Source: Ferrovibrio sp.
GTDB lineage: Bacteria; Pseudomonadota; Alphaproteobacteria; Ferrovibrionales; Ferrovibrionaceae
Direction: 5' to 3'
Assembly (NCBI RefSeq): GCF_019636075.1
Contig: NZ_JAHBYG010000003.1
Coordinates: forward strand, 62,001-126,000
Length of the DNA stretch: 64,000 nucleotides
The notes beneath the pieces are model-generated. The model saw only the letters and a list, made by a program, of their open reading frames with translations, ran no database searches and had not been told where the DNA came from. The translations under genes and the position numbers were made by a program. Below are positions 32,032 through 40,809 of the stretch, piece by piece; the stretch's first letter is position 1, and every line of letters begins with the position of its first letter.

Positions 32032-32790
32032 TCAGCCCCCCAGATACGCCTTGACCACCTCGGGGTGGCTTTGCACTTCGCGCGACGTGCCGGTGGCCAG
32101 CACGCGACCGTAATTCAGGGCCAGCACGCGGTCGGAAACTTCGCTCACCAGCTTCATGTCGTGTTCCACCATCAGCACGGTGATGCCAAGGTCGTTCTTG
32201 ATGTCCTGTATCCACCAGGCCATGTCTTCGGTCTCTTCGGTATTGAGGCCGGAAGACGGTTCGTCCAGCAGCAGCAGCTTGGGCTCGGTACACAGCGCCC
32301 GGCCCAGTTCCACCACTTTGCGGGCGCCATAAGGCAGGTTCACGATCATGGTGTCGCGGTATTGCTGCAGATCCAGGAAGTCGATCACTTCCTCCGCCTT
32401 CTCGCGATGCGCCACTTCCATCTTGCGCACGCTGGGCAGAAACAGCAATTCGCTCAGAAGATTGGATTTGCGATGGGCATGGCGGCCGAGCAGCAGGTTC
32501 TGCAGCACGGTGGCATGTTCGAACAATTCGATATTCTGGAAGGTGCGGGCGATGCCCATGCCGGCGATGGCATGCGGCGGCTCGCGGGTGATGTCGCGAT
32601 CCTGATAGACCAGCCGGCCCTCGGTGGGATTGTAGATGCGGCTGATCAGGTTGAACACCGTGGTCTTGCCCGCGCCATTCGGGCCGATGATCGTGAACAC
32701 CGTGCCGGGCTCGATCTCGAAATCCACGCCGTCCACGGCGCGGATGCCGCCGAAGTTGATGGCGATATTTTCGGCCTTGAAGAAGGTCAC
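32032..32790 (-). CDS. livG: ABC transporter ATP-binding protein LivG-type
   Basis: A 252-aa ATPase: Walker A GPNGAGKTT, Walker B LLLLDEPSSGLN, H-loop VLMVEHDM, and the LivG-type C-terminal GRVLATGTSREVQSHPEVVKAYLG. The Q-signature region reads LPYGARKVVELGRAL, the variant usual for LivG. The GTG start overlaps the livM stop by 4 bp. It pairs with LivF. Confidence 0.94.
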   Translation of the reverse strand: MTFFKAENIAINFGGIRAVDGVDFEIEPGTVFTIIGPNGAGKTTVFNLISRIYNPTEGRLVYQDRDITREPPHAIAGMGIARTFQNIELFEHATVLQNLLLGRHAHRKSNLLSELLFLPSVRKMEVAHREKAEEVIDFLDLQQYRDTMIVNLPYGARKVVELGRALCTEPKLLLLDEPSSGLNTEETEDMAWWIQDIKNDLGITVLMVEHDMKLVSEVSDRVLALNYGRVLATGTSREVQSHPEVVKAYLGG

Positions 32791-33863
32791 CGGTTGCGCT
32801 CCGACTTGGTGTAGGATTTCTGCTTCTTGAACGTTGCCTTCTTGTAGAGCGGGAACAGCGAGAAATAGAGCTTCACCTTCAGCCAGCGGCCATAGATGCC
32901 ATAAGGCTCGAACAGGATGAAGAAGACCAGGATCAGGCCGAACAGGCCGGGTTCCAGGCCTGGCTGACGGGCGATGGTTTCAGGCAGATAGTCGCGCCCG
33001 ATGGCAATCGCCTGCGGCAGTGCGCCAACGAACATCGCGCCGAAGATGGCGCCGTGGATCGAGCCCAGGCCGCCCACCACCACCATCAGAAGCAATTGGA
33101 TCGACAGCAGGATGTTGAAGGCATCGGGTGCCAGATAACCGATCTTGTGGGCGAACAACGCACCGCCAAAACCGGTGAAACCGGCCGAGACCGCAAAAGC
33201 CGTGGTCTTGTAACGGGCCAGGTTCACGCCCATGGATTGCGCGGCGATCTCGCTGTCGCGGATGGCGATGAAGGCCCGTCCGGTCGGCGAACGCAGCAGG
33301 TTCAAGGCCGCCAGCACCGCCAGCACCAGGCAGAACAGGCTGAGATAGTAGAACGGGATATCGTCGGTGATGGTGATGCCGAAATATTCCGGCCGCTCCA
33401 CCGGAAAGCCCTTGAAGCCGCCGGTAACGCTTTCCCACTTGATCAACACATGCTCGATGATGAAGGCGAAGGCCAGGGTGGCGATGGCGAGATAGATGCC
33501 GGTCAGCCGCAGCGCCGGAAAGCCGATGGCTACGCCCACGGCCGCCGACAGCAGCGCGGCCGCCGCCATCGACACCGGGAAAGGTGCGCCGTGGCTCAGC
33601 AGCACGGCATGGGTATAGGCGCCGATCCCTAGGAAGGCGGCATGGCCCAGCGATACCTGACCGGTGAAACCGGTGAGCAGCATCAGGCCGATGCCGATGA
33701 TCGACAGCACGAAGACGTAGGAGATTTCGCCGAGGTAGAAATCTTCCAGCACGCTGGGCGCCACCAGCAAGGCCAGGATCAGCAGGCCATACCAGAAGCG
33801 GTCTACGCCGTCGCGGAAAAGGTTGATGTCCTGGTTGTAATCGGTCTTGAAGAAAAAGCGCAT
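32787..33863 (-). CDS. livM: ABC transporter permease LivM-type
   Basis: A 358-aa integral membrane protein with about ten hydrophobic segments and the LivM-family core (LLTGFTGQVSLGHAAFLGIGAYTHA, ITGIYLAIATLAFAFIIEHVL-like stretch, DSEIAAQSMGVN). It has a charged extra C-terminus (about residues 330-358, many Lys). It begins 4 bp after the livH stop. It forms the channel with LivH. Confidence 0.93.
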   Translation of the reverse strand: MRFFFKTDYNQDINLFRDGVDRFWYGLLILALLVAPSVLEDFYLGEISYVFVLSIIGIGLMLLTGFTGQVSLGHAAFLGIGAYTHAVLLSHGAPFPVSMAAAALLSAAVGVAIGFPALRLTGIYLAIATLAFAFIIEHVLIKWESVTGGFKGFPVERPEYFGITITDDIPFYYLSLFCLVLAVLAALNLLRSPTGRAFIAIRDSEIAAQSMGVNLARYKTTAFAVSAGFTGFGGALFAHKIGYLAPDAFNILLSIQLLLMVVVGGLGSIHGAIFGAMFVGALPQAIAIGRDYLPETIARQPGLEPGLFGLILVFFILFEPYGIYGRWLKVKLYFSLFPLYKKATFKKQKSYTKSERNR

Positions 33864-33867
33864 GGCG

Positions 33868-34740
33868 TCACACCCGCTTTCGGCCGATATTGCCGAACAA
33901 GCCCTGCGGACGCAGGAACAGCACGGCCAGGATCACGATATAGGCGGCCACATCCTTCAGGTCGGATTCCAGATAACGGCCGGAGAATTGTTCGATAACG
34001 CCGATCACGATGCCGCCGATCACCGCGCCCGGGATCGAGCCGAAGCCGCCCAGCACGGCGGCGGCAAAGGCCTTCAGGCCGAGCAGACCCATGGTCACGT
34101 CGATCAGCGCCACCGGCGCCAGCAGCACGCCGGCCACGGCGGCCACGGCGGCCGAGATCGCCCAGATCAGCGAGAAGATGCGTTTCACCGGGATGCCCAT
34201 GTAATAGGCGGCCAGCTGGTTTTGCGATGCGGCCTGCATCGCCACGCCCACGCGGGTATAGCGGAAGAAGGCAAACAAGGCGGCGCAGAGGATGGCTGTG
34301 CCGGCGATGATGGAAACGCTTACATGATTGAAGACCAGCCCGCCGAACTGGCTTACGCCTGCGGTGAAGGGGGTTTCGAAGGCGCGCGTCTCGGTGCCCC
34401 AGATGATCGAGGCGGCCGAGCGGAAGGTGAAGCCGAGCCCGATGGTGAGCATTACGATGGCGAATTGCGGCTGGCCGATCACCTGGCGCAGGATGGTGGC
34501 ATCCAGCACATAGCCGAAGGCGGCCATGAACAGCACCGCCACCAAAAAGGCCAGCCAGTAGTTCAGCCCCAGTGAATCGATGGCCGCGAATGCCACGAAG
34601 GCACCCAGCATCATCAGGTCGCCCTGGGCGAAATTGACCATTTCGGTCGCCTTGTAGATCAGCACGAAGCCGAGCGCGACCAAGCCATAAATGCACCCCG
34701 AAGCCATGCCATTAAGCAATGACTGCACGATCTCAGACAG
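33868..34740 (-). CDS. livH: ABC transporter permease LivH-type
   Basis: A 286- to 290-aa integral membrane protein, family-typical (GLVALGFVLIYKATEMVNFAQGDLMMLGAF, AVLGGFGSIPGAVIGG). The start is odd. The first conventional codon is GTG at 34728, but it lies 17 nt from the nearest ribosome site. An in-frame CTG at 34740 has AGGAGG (34746-34751) at ideal 5-nt spacing and would give an N-terminus reading (M)SEIVQSLLNGM. I chose the CTG position as more probable; 34728 is the alternative. It is the first gene of the liv-ligase operon. Confidence 0.88.
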   Translation of the reverse strand: MSEIVQSLLNGMASGCIYGLVALGFVLIYKATEMVNFAQGDLMMLGAFVAFAAIDSLGLNYWLAFLVAVLFMAAFGYVLDATILRQVIGQPQFAIVMLTIGLGFTFRSAASIIWGTETRAFETPFTAGVSQFGGLVFNHVSVSIIAGTAILCAALFAFFRYTRVGVAMQAASQNQLAAYYMGIPVKRIFSLIWAISAAVAAVAGVLLAPVALIDVTMGLLGLKAFAAAVLGGFGSIPGAVIGGIVIGVIEQFSGRYLESDLKDVAAYIVILAVLFLRPQGLFGNIGRKRV

Positions 34741-34905
34741 CTTAGCCTCCTCCCCTGCCGGCGCTGTTTCGCGCCAGGCGATTCTGTGCTTGTAGTTATG
34801 CCGTCTAAGGCGAAGATTATGTTAAGCGCGCTCGTCCGGTCAATCCGTTCACTGTCGAATGCGTTTTTAGCGACCTGACGTAGGGTCAATTTCAGGAGCA
34901 GTGGA

Positions 34906-35817
34906 ATGAGTCCGCCCTTCATCAAGACATTGGATTTCAGTTATGGCGCGGCGGCCCGGCTCAGCCCCCTGGTGCGCCGCGTGGTGGCGCAGAATCCGTC
35001 AGCTTTCACGTTCCATGGCACCGGCACCTATATCATCGGCCGGCCCGGCGGCGGCCAGGCGGTGATCGATCCCGGCCCGGAGGACGAGGCGCATCTGCAG
35101 GCCTTGCTGGCGGCGCTGGAAGGCCAGACTATCAGCCATATCCTGATCACCCATACCCATCGCGATCATTCGCCGCTGGCGGCGGAATTGCAGCGCCGCA
35201 CCGGCGCGCCCAGCTATGCCTTCGGTCCGCATCCGCAGCCGCGTGGCGTGGCGGTGGAAGAGGGCGGCGACCATGAATTCCAGCCCGATCACCTGCTGGC
35301 GGATGGCGAATGGATTCAAGGCGATGGCTGGAAAGTGCAGGCGCTGCACACGCCCGGGCATATCTCCAATCACCTGTGTTTTTCCCTGGCCGAGGAGAAT
35401 GCCCTGTTTTCGGGCGATCACGTGATGGGTTGGTCCACTACGATCATCTCTCCGCCCGATGGCAGCATGACCGAATACTACAGCAGCCTGGAAAAACTGC
35501 TGCCGCGAAATGAGGCAGTGTATTACCCCACCCATGGCGCGCCGATCAGCGAGGCCACCACCGGGGGCTCGCCGCAGGCTTTTGTGCGAGCCCTGGTTGC
35601 CCATCGCCAGGGCCGCGAGGCGCAGATCATGACGGCGCTGGAAGCCGGGCCGCAAAGCATACCGGCGCTGGTGGCGCGCATGTATGTGGATGTGCCCAAG
35701 CATCTGCATGGCGCCGCCGCACGCTCGGTGCTGGCGCACCTGATTCACATGGCTGGCGATGGCCGGGTAGAGGCCGATCCGCAGCCCGATGAACGGGCGA
35801 TCTACCGCAGGGCCTGA
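34906..35817 (+). CDS. MBL-fold metallo-hydrolase (LACTB2-like)
   Basis: A 303-aa metallo-beta-lactamase-fold protein. The zinc motif HTHRDHS (HxHxDH) is about residue 83, with LHTPGHISNHLCF and FSGDHVMGWSTT downstream. A winged-helix-like C-terminus (VARMYVDVPKHLHGAAARSVLAHLIHM) is typical of LACTB2-type hydrolases, some of which cut RNA. The substrate is not known. CAGGAG precedes the ATG. The stop is 1 bp from the start of the lipoprotein gene. Confidence 0.9.
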   Translation: MSPPFIKTLDFSYGAAARLSPLVRRVVAQNPSAFTFHGTGTYIIGRPGGGQAVIDPGPEDEAHLQALLAALEGQTISHILITHTHRDHSPLAAELQRRTGAPSYAFGPHPQPRGVAVEEGGDHEFQPDHLLADGEWIQGDGWKVQALHTPGHISNHLCFSLAEENALFSGDHVMGWSTTIISPPDGSMTEYYSSLEKLLPRNEAVYYPTHGAPISEATTGGSPQAFVRALVAHRQGREAQIMTALEAGPQSIPALVARMYVDVPKHLHGAAARSVLAHLIHMAGDGRVEADPQPDERAIYRRA

Positions 35818-35818
35818 C

Positions 35819-36916
35819 ATGCGCAGGATATTGCTGCTTTGTCTGCTGGCATTGAGCGGCTGCGAAACCGGGATATCGGGGCCAGCCCTGCCGGGTAGCA
35901 GCCTGGCTGGCGGCTTGGGCCTGTTGCCCGATGATGGCACGGCCACGCAATTCCGCTGCGGTTCGTCGCGGGTGGAATTCCGTGCCCAGGCAGGCGGCGG
36001 CGACAAGGCGCAATTGCTGGTGGATGGCCGCGCCTTCGCGTTGCGCCAGGTGGCGGCGGCCTCGGGCGCGCGGTATGGCGGCGGCGCCGGGCCGGACCGG
36101 GTGCAGTTCTGGAACAAGGGCAGCGAGGCCAGCCTGAGCGTGGGCGACCGGGTTTATCCCACCTGTCTGGTCCAGGCTTCAGCTCAGAGTACGGCCCAGG
36201 ATGCGACCCAGAATGCGGCCCAGGCGGCCGCCAGCGATCCCGGCTACCGCGCCGCCGGCAACGAACCGGCCTGGGCGCTGCGGCTCACCCCGGGCACTTT
36301 GGCGCTGCAACTGGATTATGGCGCCACCCGGCTGGAAACCGCTCTGCCGGCGCGGCAGGAGATACCCGGCGGCTACCGTTATGAAAGCCGCGATGGCAGC
36401 CGATCCTTGCGGGTGGATGTGGTGCGTCAGGCCTGCCGCGACAGCATGAGCGGCATGAGTTTCCCCGATACCGTTACCCTGCAGCTGGATAGCCGCATGC
36501 TGCGTGGCTGTGGCGGCGAACCGGCGGATCTGCTGCTGGGCGCGGAATGGCGGGTGGAAAGCATCGGCGGCCAGGCCGTCGGTGTGAATCCGGCCGTGGG
36601 CGTGGCGGAGCGCGGCCCCAGCCTGCTATTTGCCGCCGAGCCGGAGAAGGCGCGCGGGCGGGTTTCGGGCAGCAGCGGCTGTAACCGCTATACCGGTGTC
36701 TACCGTCTCACCGGGGAAACCCTGCAACTCGGCCCGCTGGCCGGCACCCGGATGGCTTGCCTGTCGCAGGATATGGCCGATCTGGAACGGCGGTTCCTGG
36801 TCGCCATGGAGGCGGTGCGTGGATTCGAGGTCGCGGCCGATGGCGCTTTGCGGCTGACCGGCCCGGAAGGCGGGCCGATTGTGGCGCGTCGGGTTGCGGC
36901 GCGGCGGGCGGATTGA
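35819..36916 (+). CDS. Lipoprotein with MliC, COG3650 and META domains
   Basis: A 365-aa lipoprotein with signal peptide and lipobox LSGC (Cys 15). Residues about 38-117 resemble the MliC lysozyme-inhibitor domain (FRCGSSRVEFRAQ..., FWNKGSEASLSV...C). About 138-237 resemble COG3650 (GNEPAWALRL, VRQACRDSMSGMSFPDTV, LRGCGGE). About 240-365 are a META/HslJ domain (WRVESIGGQ, GSSGCNRYTGVYRL, GTRMACLSQDM). The three-part architecture suggests an envelope-stress or lysozyme-defence protein. The ATG at 35819 starts 1 bp after the hydrolase stop. Domain calls are by eye. Confidence 0.82.
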   Translation: MRRILLLCLLALSGCETGISGPALPGSSLAGGLGLLPDDGTATQFRCGSSRVEFRAQAGGGDKAQLLVDGRAFALRQVAAASGARYGGGAGPDRVQFWNKGSEASLSVGDRVYPTCLVQASAQSTAQDATQNAAQAAASDPGYRAAGNEPAWALRLTPGTLALQLDYGATRLETALPARQEIPGGYRYESRDGSRSLRVDVVRQACRDSMSGMSFPDTVTLQLDSRMLRGCGGEPADLLLGAEWRVESIGGQAVGVNPAVGVAERGPSLLFAAEPEKARGRVSGSSGCNRYTGVYRLTGETLQLGPLAGTRMACLSQDMADLERRFLVAMEAVRGFEVAADGALRLTGPEGGPIVARRVAARRAD

Positions 36917-36935
36917 TGGAGTTTTCGGCGGGAAA

Positions 36936-37010
36936 TGGTGCCGGCGGAGGGAATTGAACCCCCGACCTCGACTTTACGAAAGTCTTGCTCTACCGCTGAG
37001 CTACGCCGGC
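36936..37010 (-). tRNA. tRNA-Thr (anticodon CGT), CCA encoded
   Basis: The minus strand folds as a cloverleaf. The acceptor GCCGGCG pairs with CGCCGGC. The D-arm is GCTC...GAGC. The anticodon loop TTCGTAA gives anticodon CGT. The T-arm loop is TTCAATT. Discriminator A and CCA follow. The first anticodon-stem pair is a mismatch. Confidence 0.95.
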
Positions 37011-37132
37011 ATGCCCCGATCCGTCACACGGGCCGGGTTGACCCCGCCCTCGGGCGCGCGGAAAATACGTCCCATGGGCCGACTTGGCAAGCATTCCGGT
37101 GCGGCCTGCTTAAGGGGGAGTATCGCAGCGCC

Positions 37133-37765
37133 ATGGCCGATCAGTTCACGCTTTACGGTAGCTTTTTGTCCGGGCCCACCTACAAGGTGGGATTGATGCT
37201 GGCGCTGACCGGGCAACCCTATGCCTATCGCCATGTCGATCTCTCCAAGGCCGAGCAGAAGAGCCCCGAATTCCTCAAGCTGAACCGCTTCGGCCAGGTG
37301 CCGGTATTGGTGCATGAGAGGGCGACGCAGGGCAGCCTGCCACTGGTGCAATCCTGCGCCATCATCGAATACCTGGCCGATCTCAGCGGCCGTTTCGGCG
37401 GCAAGGATGCTGCCGAGCGCCAGCAGGCCCGCGAATGGCTGCATTGGGATGTGGACCGCCTGATGCCGTGGATGAACCGCGCGCGCTTCTATGCCCGTTT
37501 CGTGAAGCCCGATCCCGCCGTTGTGGAGCATGCCCGCAAGGCTGCCGCAACTGGCCTCGACATGCTGGAAAGCTTGCTCGAAGGTCGTACATTCCTGTTG
37601 GAATCCGGCCCCAGCATTGCCGATATCGGCCTGTTCAGCAGCGTGGTGCATGCCGCCGAGGCCGAATTCGATCTCGACGAATACCCCAACATCCAAGCTT
37701 GGTGGAAACGCATCGCCGCATTGCCGGGGTTCAAGCTGCCTTACGACTTGCTGCCTAAAAGCTGA
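37133..37765 (+). CDS. Glutathione S-transferase family protein
   Basis: A 210-aa GST-fold protein: N-terminal thioredoxin-like domain (FTLYGSFLSGPTYKVGLMLALTG; LNRFGQVPVLVHE; Ser in VQSCAIIEYL) and C-terminal helical domain (ESGPSIADIGLFS). It would conjugate or reduce substrates with glutathione in the cytoplasm. AAGGGGGAG upstream supports the ATG at 37133. It stands between tRNA-Thr and the convergent trmO. Confidence 0.88.
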   Translation: MADQFTLYGSFLSGPTYKVGLMLALTGQPYAYRHVDLSKAEQKSPEFLKLNRFGQVPVLVHERATQGSLPLVQSCAIIEYLADLSGRFGGKDAAERQQAREWLHWDVDRLMPWMNRARFYARFVKPDPAVVEHARKAAATGLDMLESLLEGRTFLLESGPSIADIGLFSSVVHAAEAEFDLDEYPNIQAWWKRIAALPGFKLPYDLLPKS

Positions 37766-37776
37766 CCGGACGGGCG

Positions 37777-38268
37777 TCAGCCGGTCTCGAAATCGCCGGG
37801 CTGCGGCGGCGCGATCGGCGTGAATTGGCAGCGGTCCGGTTTGATATCCAGCAGCGGCGTGCCGTTCAGACAATCCAGCCCGCGTACCATCAGCCAGTTA
37901 TCCTTGCGCTCCACGAACACCACCATCGACGTGCCGATGGGATTGGGCCGCACCGGCGTGCGCAACGAAAAGGCGCCGTGGGTTTCGCCGTTATTGGCTG
38001 GGCTTTGCTTCACGATGTCGCGGCGCGATTGATCCAGCCAATACAGCACTTCCAACTGCTGGAAGCGTTCCACGCCATCCAGCGCCGGCACCCAGGGCGC
38101 GAAGATTTCGATCCGGCAGATCGGGCCATCATGGCGGCCCTGGCGCGGGCAGAGCAGGCGATTGTTCCAGGGCGTGTGGATGCGGCCGATGAAAACCAGC
38201 CCGGCATCCGAGGCATCCGGCGGGGTTACGGCGATTTCGTTGGCGCGGATTTCGTTCTCACGGACCAT
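37777..38268 (-). CDS. trmO: tRNA (N6-threonylcarbamoyladenosine-37)-N6-methyltransferase TrmO
   Basis: A 163-aa TsaA/YaeB-family beta-barrel methyltransferase that adds a methyl to t6A37 of certain ANN-decoding tRNAs such as tRNA-Thr. Signature HGAFSLRTPVRPNPIG, with IGRIHTPW and DIKPD, is present. Its t6A substrate is made by the TsaD pathway, whose gene lies 4 kb away. A perfect 8-12-8 inverted repeat lies 13 bp upstream of the start. Confidence 0.9.
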   Translation of the reverse strand: MVRENEIRANEIAVTPPDASDAGLVFIGRIHTPWNNRLLCPRQGRHDGPICRIEIFAPWVPALDGVERFQQLEVLYWLDQSRRDIVKQSPANNGETHGAFSLRTPVRPNPIGTSMVVFVERKDNWLMVRGLDCLNGTPLLDIKPDRCQFTPIAPPQPGDFETG

Positions 38269-38323
38269 GGCGGCTTCCGGTTCGTTATGTTCAAAAAACT
38301 ATAACGAAAATTGCCTGCAGACA

Positions 38324-39667
38324 CTACAGTTTCGGCCCGCTCAGCAGCAATGGCGTTGCCGGCAGGGTGCCTTGCGCGCTGTCCTGCGTCGCCTCGCGCC
38401 GGGGCGCGATGCTGTCGAAGCCATCGCAGGCCTGGCAGCGCATCGCCCATTCGGCATGGCCGGCGCCGCATTGGCGGCACAGCCAAGGTTCGCTGGCGCG
38501 ATTGGCGCGGGCCTGCCAGCGCTCGGCGATGGTTTCCTCGCCATCGCCATCGCGGGCCAGTCCGGCCCGGATGGCGGCCGACCAGGCGCCGCTGCCTTGC
38601 AGGCTTTCCGCCTGTTCCAGTTCGGCGCGGGCGAGGCCGAAATCCCGTGCATGGAGGGCAGCTTCCGCCAGCAGCAGATGGCTTTCCGCTGCATCGGGTG
38701 CGCTTTCCGCCAGCATGCGGGCGCGTTGCATGCGGATATCGGGCGCGCGGGCCTGGCTGTCTTCCAGCCGTTGCCACAGCCGCGCCAATGCCTGGCTGGG
38801 GGCCGTGGGCCATAGCCGTCGGATGCAATCCTGCGCTTCGTGGCGGCTTTGGGTATCGCTGGCGGCGCGGGTAAGGATGGCGGCGCGGCCCACGTGATCG
38901 GGTAGCAGCTTGCCGGTGCGGCGCACCAGTTTGGCGGCTTCCAGGCCATGACCGGCCTCGGCGGCTTCCATCGCTTGGGCCAGGTCCAGCAGGGCGGCCA
39001 GCCGGTCGGCATCGGCCTTGCCGGCGGCCTTGCGCTTGCGGGCCGCTTCCAGCCGCTCGCGCGCCGCGGCCCAATCGCCGGCTTCCAGCAGCAGGCGCAA
39101 TTCGGCTTCCGCCGCATAGGGCGAAGCGGGCCGCAAAGCCGAGGCCTTGCGGGCCAGCGGCAGGGCGGCATCGCGGTCGCCACGCTGGCGGGCATCGCCG
39201 ATCAGGCCGCGCAGGCCGAGAAATGCCGTGGCCGGATCGGCGGCCAGGGCCGTGAAGGCGCGGCGCGCGGCTTCCTGATCGCCGGTCAATTGTGCGGTAT
39301 GGGCGGCCAGCAGACGGGCCAGGGTGGGATCGTCGAGATCTTGCGCGGCCTTGGCGGCCAGCTTGGCGGCCCGGCCCGGTTCGCCGGCTGCCACCGCCAC
39401 CATGCCGGCGGCGAAAGCCGCCTGGCCACGCGCCTGGCGCTTCAGCTTGCGGCGCTGGGGCAGGGCGGCGGCCCAGGCAAATATCCAGGCCAGCACCACC
39501 AGGCCCAAAGCCAGCAAGGCCAGCAGCAGCACGATCAGCGGCGCCGGTGCGGCAATCTCATAACCCAGCCAGGTGAACCGCGCGGTGCCGGGCTGATCCA
39601 CGATCCAGGCGGCCAGCCCCGCCAGGGCCATCAAAACGATCAGCGCAATGCCGTAACGGGCCAGCAT
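38324..39667 (-). CDS. hemY: HemY N-terminal-domain protein with C-terminal zinc ribbon
   Basis: A 447-aa inner-membrane protein: two N-terminal membrane helices (about 5-20 and 40-65), the HemY_N region, then TPR-like helices. It ends in CRQCGAGHAEWAMRCQACDGFDSI, a zinc-ribbon layout like that of LapB. HemY proteins of this family are linked to heme synthesis by their operon position, but their role is not settled; this is not protoporphyrinogen oxidase. It lies 8 bp after the Mic60-like gene and is the last gene of hemC-hemD-mic60-hemY. Confidence 0.88.
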   Translation of the reverse strand: MLARYGIALIVLMALAGLAAWIVDQPGTARFTWLGYEIAAPAPLIVLLLALLALGLVVLAWIFAWAAALPQRRKLKRQARGQAAFAAGMVAVAAGEPGRAAKLAAKAAQDLDDPTLARLLAAHTAQLTGDQEAARRAFTALAADPATAFLGLRGLIGDARQRGDRDAALPLARKASALRPASPYAAEAELRLLLEAGDWAAARERLEAARKRKAAGKADADRLAALLDLAQAMEAAEAGHGLEAAKLVRRTGKLLPDHVGRAAILTRAASDTQSRHEAQDCIRRLWPTAPSQALARLWQRLEDSQARAPDIRMQRARMLAESAPDAAESHLLLAEAALHARDFGLARAELEQAESLQGSGAWSAAIRAGLARDGDGEETIAERWQARANRASEPWLCRQCGAGHAEWAMRCQACDGFDSIAPRREATQDSAQGTLPATPLLLSGPKL

Positions 39668-39675
39668 GATGACGC

Positions 39676-40809
39676 TCAGCCTTCCACGGCAAAATGATCG
39701 CGCAACGCGGCCGTGAAGCGTTCCAGCGCCGCCTGCAACTTCAACCGCGCCTCGGCATCGGCCTTCCAGCCGGCCAGGTCGCCATGGGCATCCAGGCCAT
39801 CGAGGGCGCGCAAGGCGGCGGCCAGGTCGCCCTTGGCAAGGGCGGCTTCGGCAGCGGCCAGTTTGCCATCGGGGCTGGTGCTGTCGGCGGTGTTGCCGCC
39901 CACGCGGCGGATGGTGATGAGATGCGACAGCTTGTCGATGGCGCGCTGCCACCAGGTGGGCTGCGGCGCATCGGCGGCCGGTGCCGGATCGCGCATCTGC
40001 GCTTCGGCGGCCAGCGGAAAGGCAGCGATCAGCGCGGTTTGGGTTTTGGCCGGCGCGGAGGAGAATGCGGCCAGCGCGGCAAGAGTGTCGCTCAGCGCCT
40101 TGGCCTTCTCGCGCTCCACCAACGGGGAAAGCTTGGCAAGTTCGGCTTCAAAACTCTGGCCCAGCAATGCATGCTCGCGCAGCGCCTGCCAGGCCAGCAG
40201 CAAGGCCACCGGCTGGCGCAGACCGGCCTGGCGCTGATTGGCCAGTTCGGTCAGCTTCACATCCAGGTCAACGGCCTTCTCGGTCGCCTTGGCCAATTCG
40301 CGCAGGGTGCTTTCATGGCGCTGGCGGGCTTCGGCGGCCTGGGTTGCGAGTTTCACTTCCAGATCGGCGATGCGGCTTTCCAGCGCCGAGATATCCACTG
40401 CCGGCGCGGCATTGGTATTGGCCGAGACCGTGTTAAGCCGCTCCAGCGCCGATGACAGCGCGGCGATGCGGCGTTCCAAATCCTGCACCTTGGTTTGCGT
40501 GGCGGTATCCATAGCGGCGATTGGGGCGGATGCCGGCGCCGTCGGTACGAAGGTGACGGGCGCGCCCGATGTGGAGCCAGCCGCCGTGGAAGAAGCCGCC
40601 GTGGAAGAAGCCGGTGAGGGTGGCATCGTGTTGATGTAATAAGCGGCGGCTACGCCTACGCAGACCACCACGGCAAGCACGCCCAAGAGCAGCGTGCGCA
40701 GAACGCCGCGTTTAGCCGGTTGCTTGATCGGCTCGGCCTCCGCATCGATGATGCGATCGGCGCCGCCGGACTTGCCGGCCTTGGTGTCTGATTTCGGCGT
40801 CTCGCTCAT
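39676..40809 (-). CDS. Mitofilin/Mic60-like inner-membrane protein (COG4223)
   Basis: A 377-aa protein: a charged N-terminus, one membrane helix (about residues 35-60), a Ser/Ala/Thr-rich linker, a coiled coil (about 100-185), and a C-terminal mitofilin-signature-like region with TPR character (LAAAEAALAKGDLAAALRALD). Alphaproteobacterial Mic60 homologues are known to sit in the heme operon between hemD and hemY, exactly as here, and shape intracytoplasmic or cristae-like membranes. The start overlaps the hemD stop by 4 bp (ATGA). Confidence 0.85.
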   Translation of the reverse strand: MSETPKSDTKAGKSGGADRIIDAEAEPIKQPAKRGVLRTLLLGVLAVVVCVGVAAAYYINTMPPSPASSTAASSTAAGSTSGAPVTFVPTAPASAPIAAMDTATQTKVQDLERRIAALSSALERLNTVSANTNAAPAVDISALESRIADLEVKLATQAAEARQRHESTLRELAKATEKAVDLDVKLTELANQRQAGLRQPVALLLAWQALREHALLGQSFEAELAKLSPLVEREKAKALSDTLAALAAFSSAPAKTQTALIAAFPLAAEAQMRDPAPAADAPQPTWWQRAIDKLSHLITIRRVGGNTADSTSPDGKLAAAEAALAKGDLAAALRALDGLDAHGDLAGWKADAEARLKLQAALERFTAALRDHFAVEG

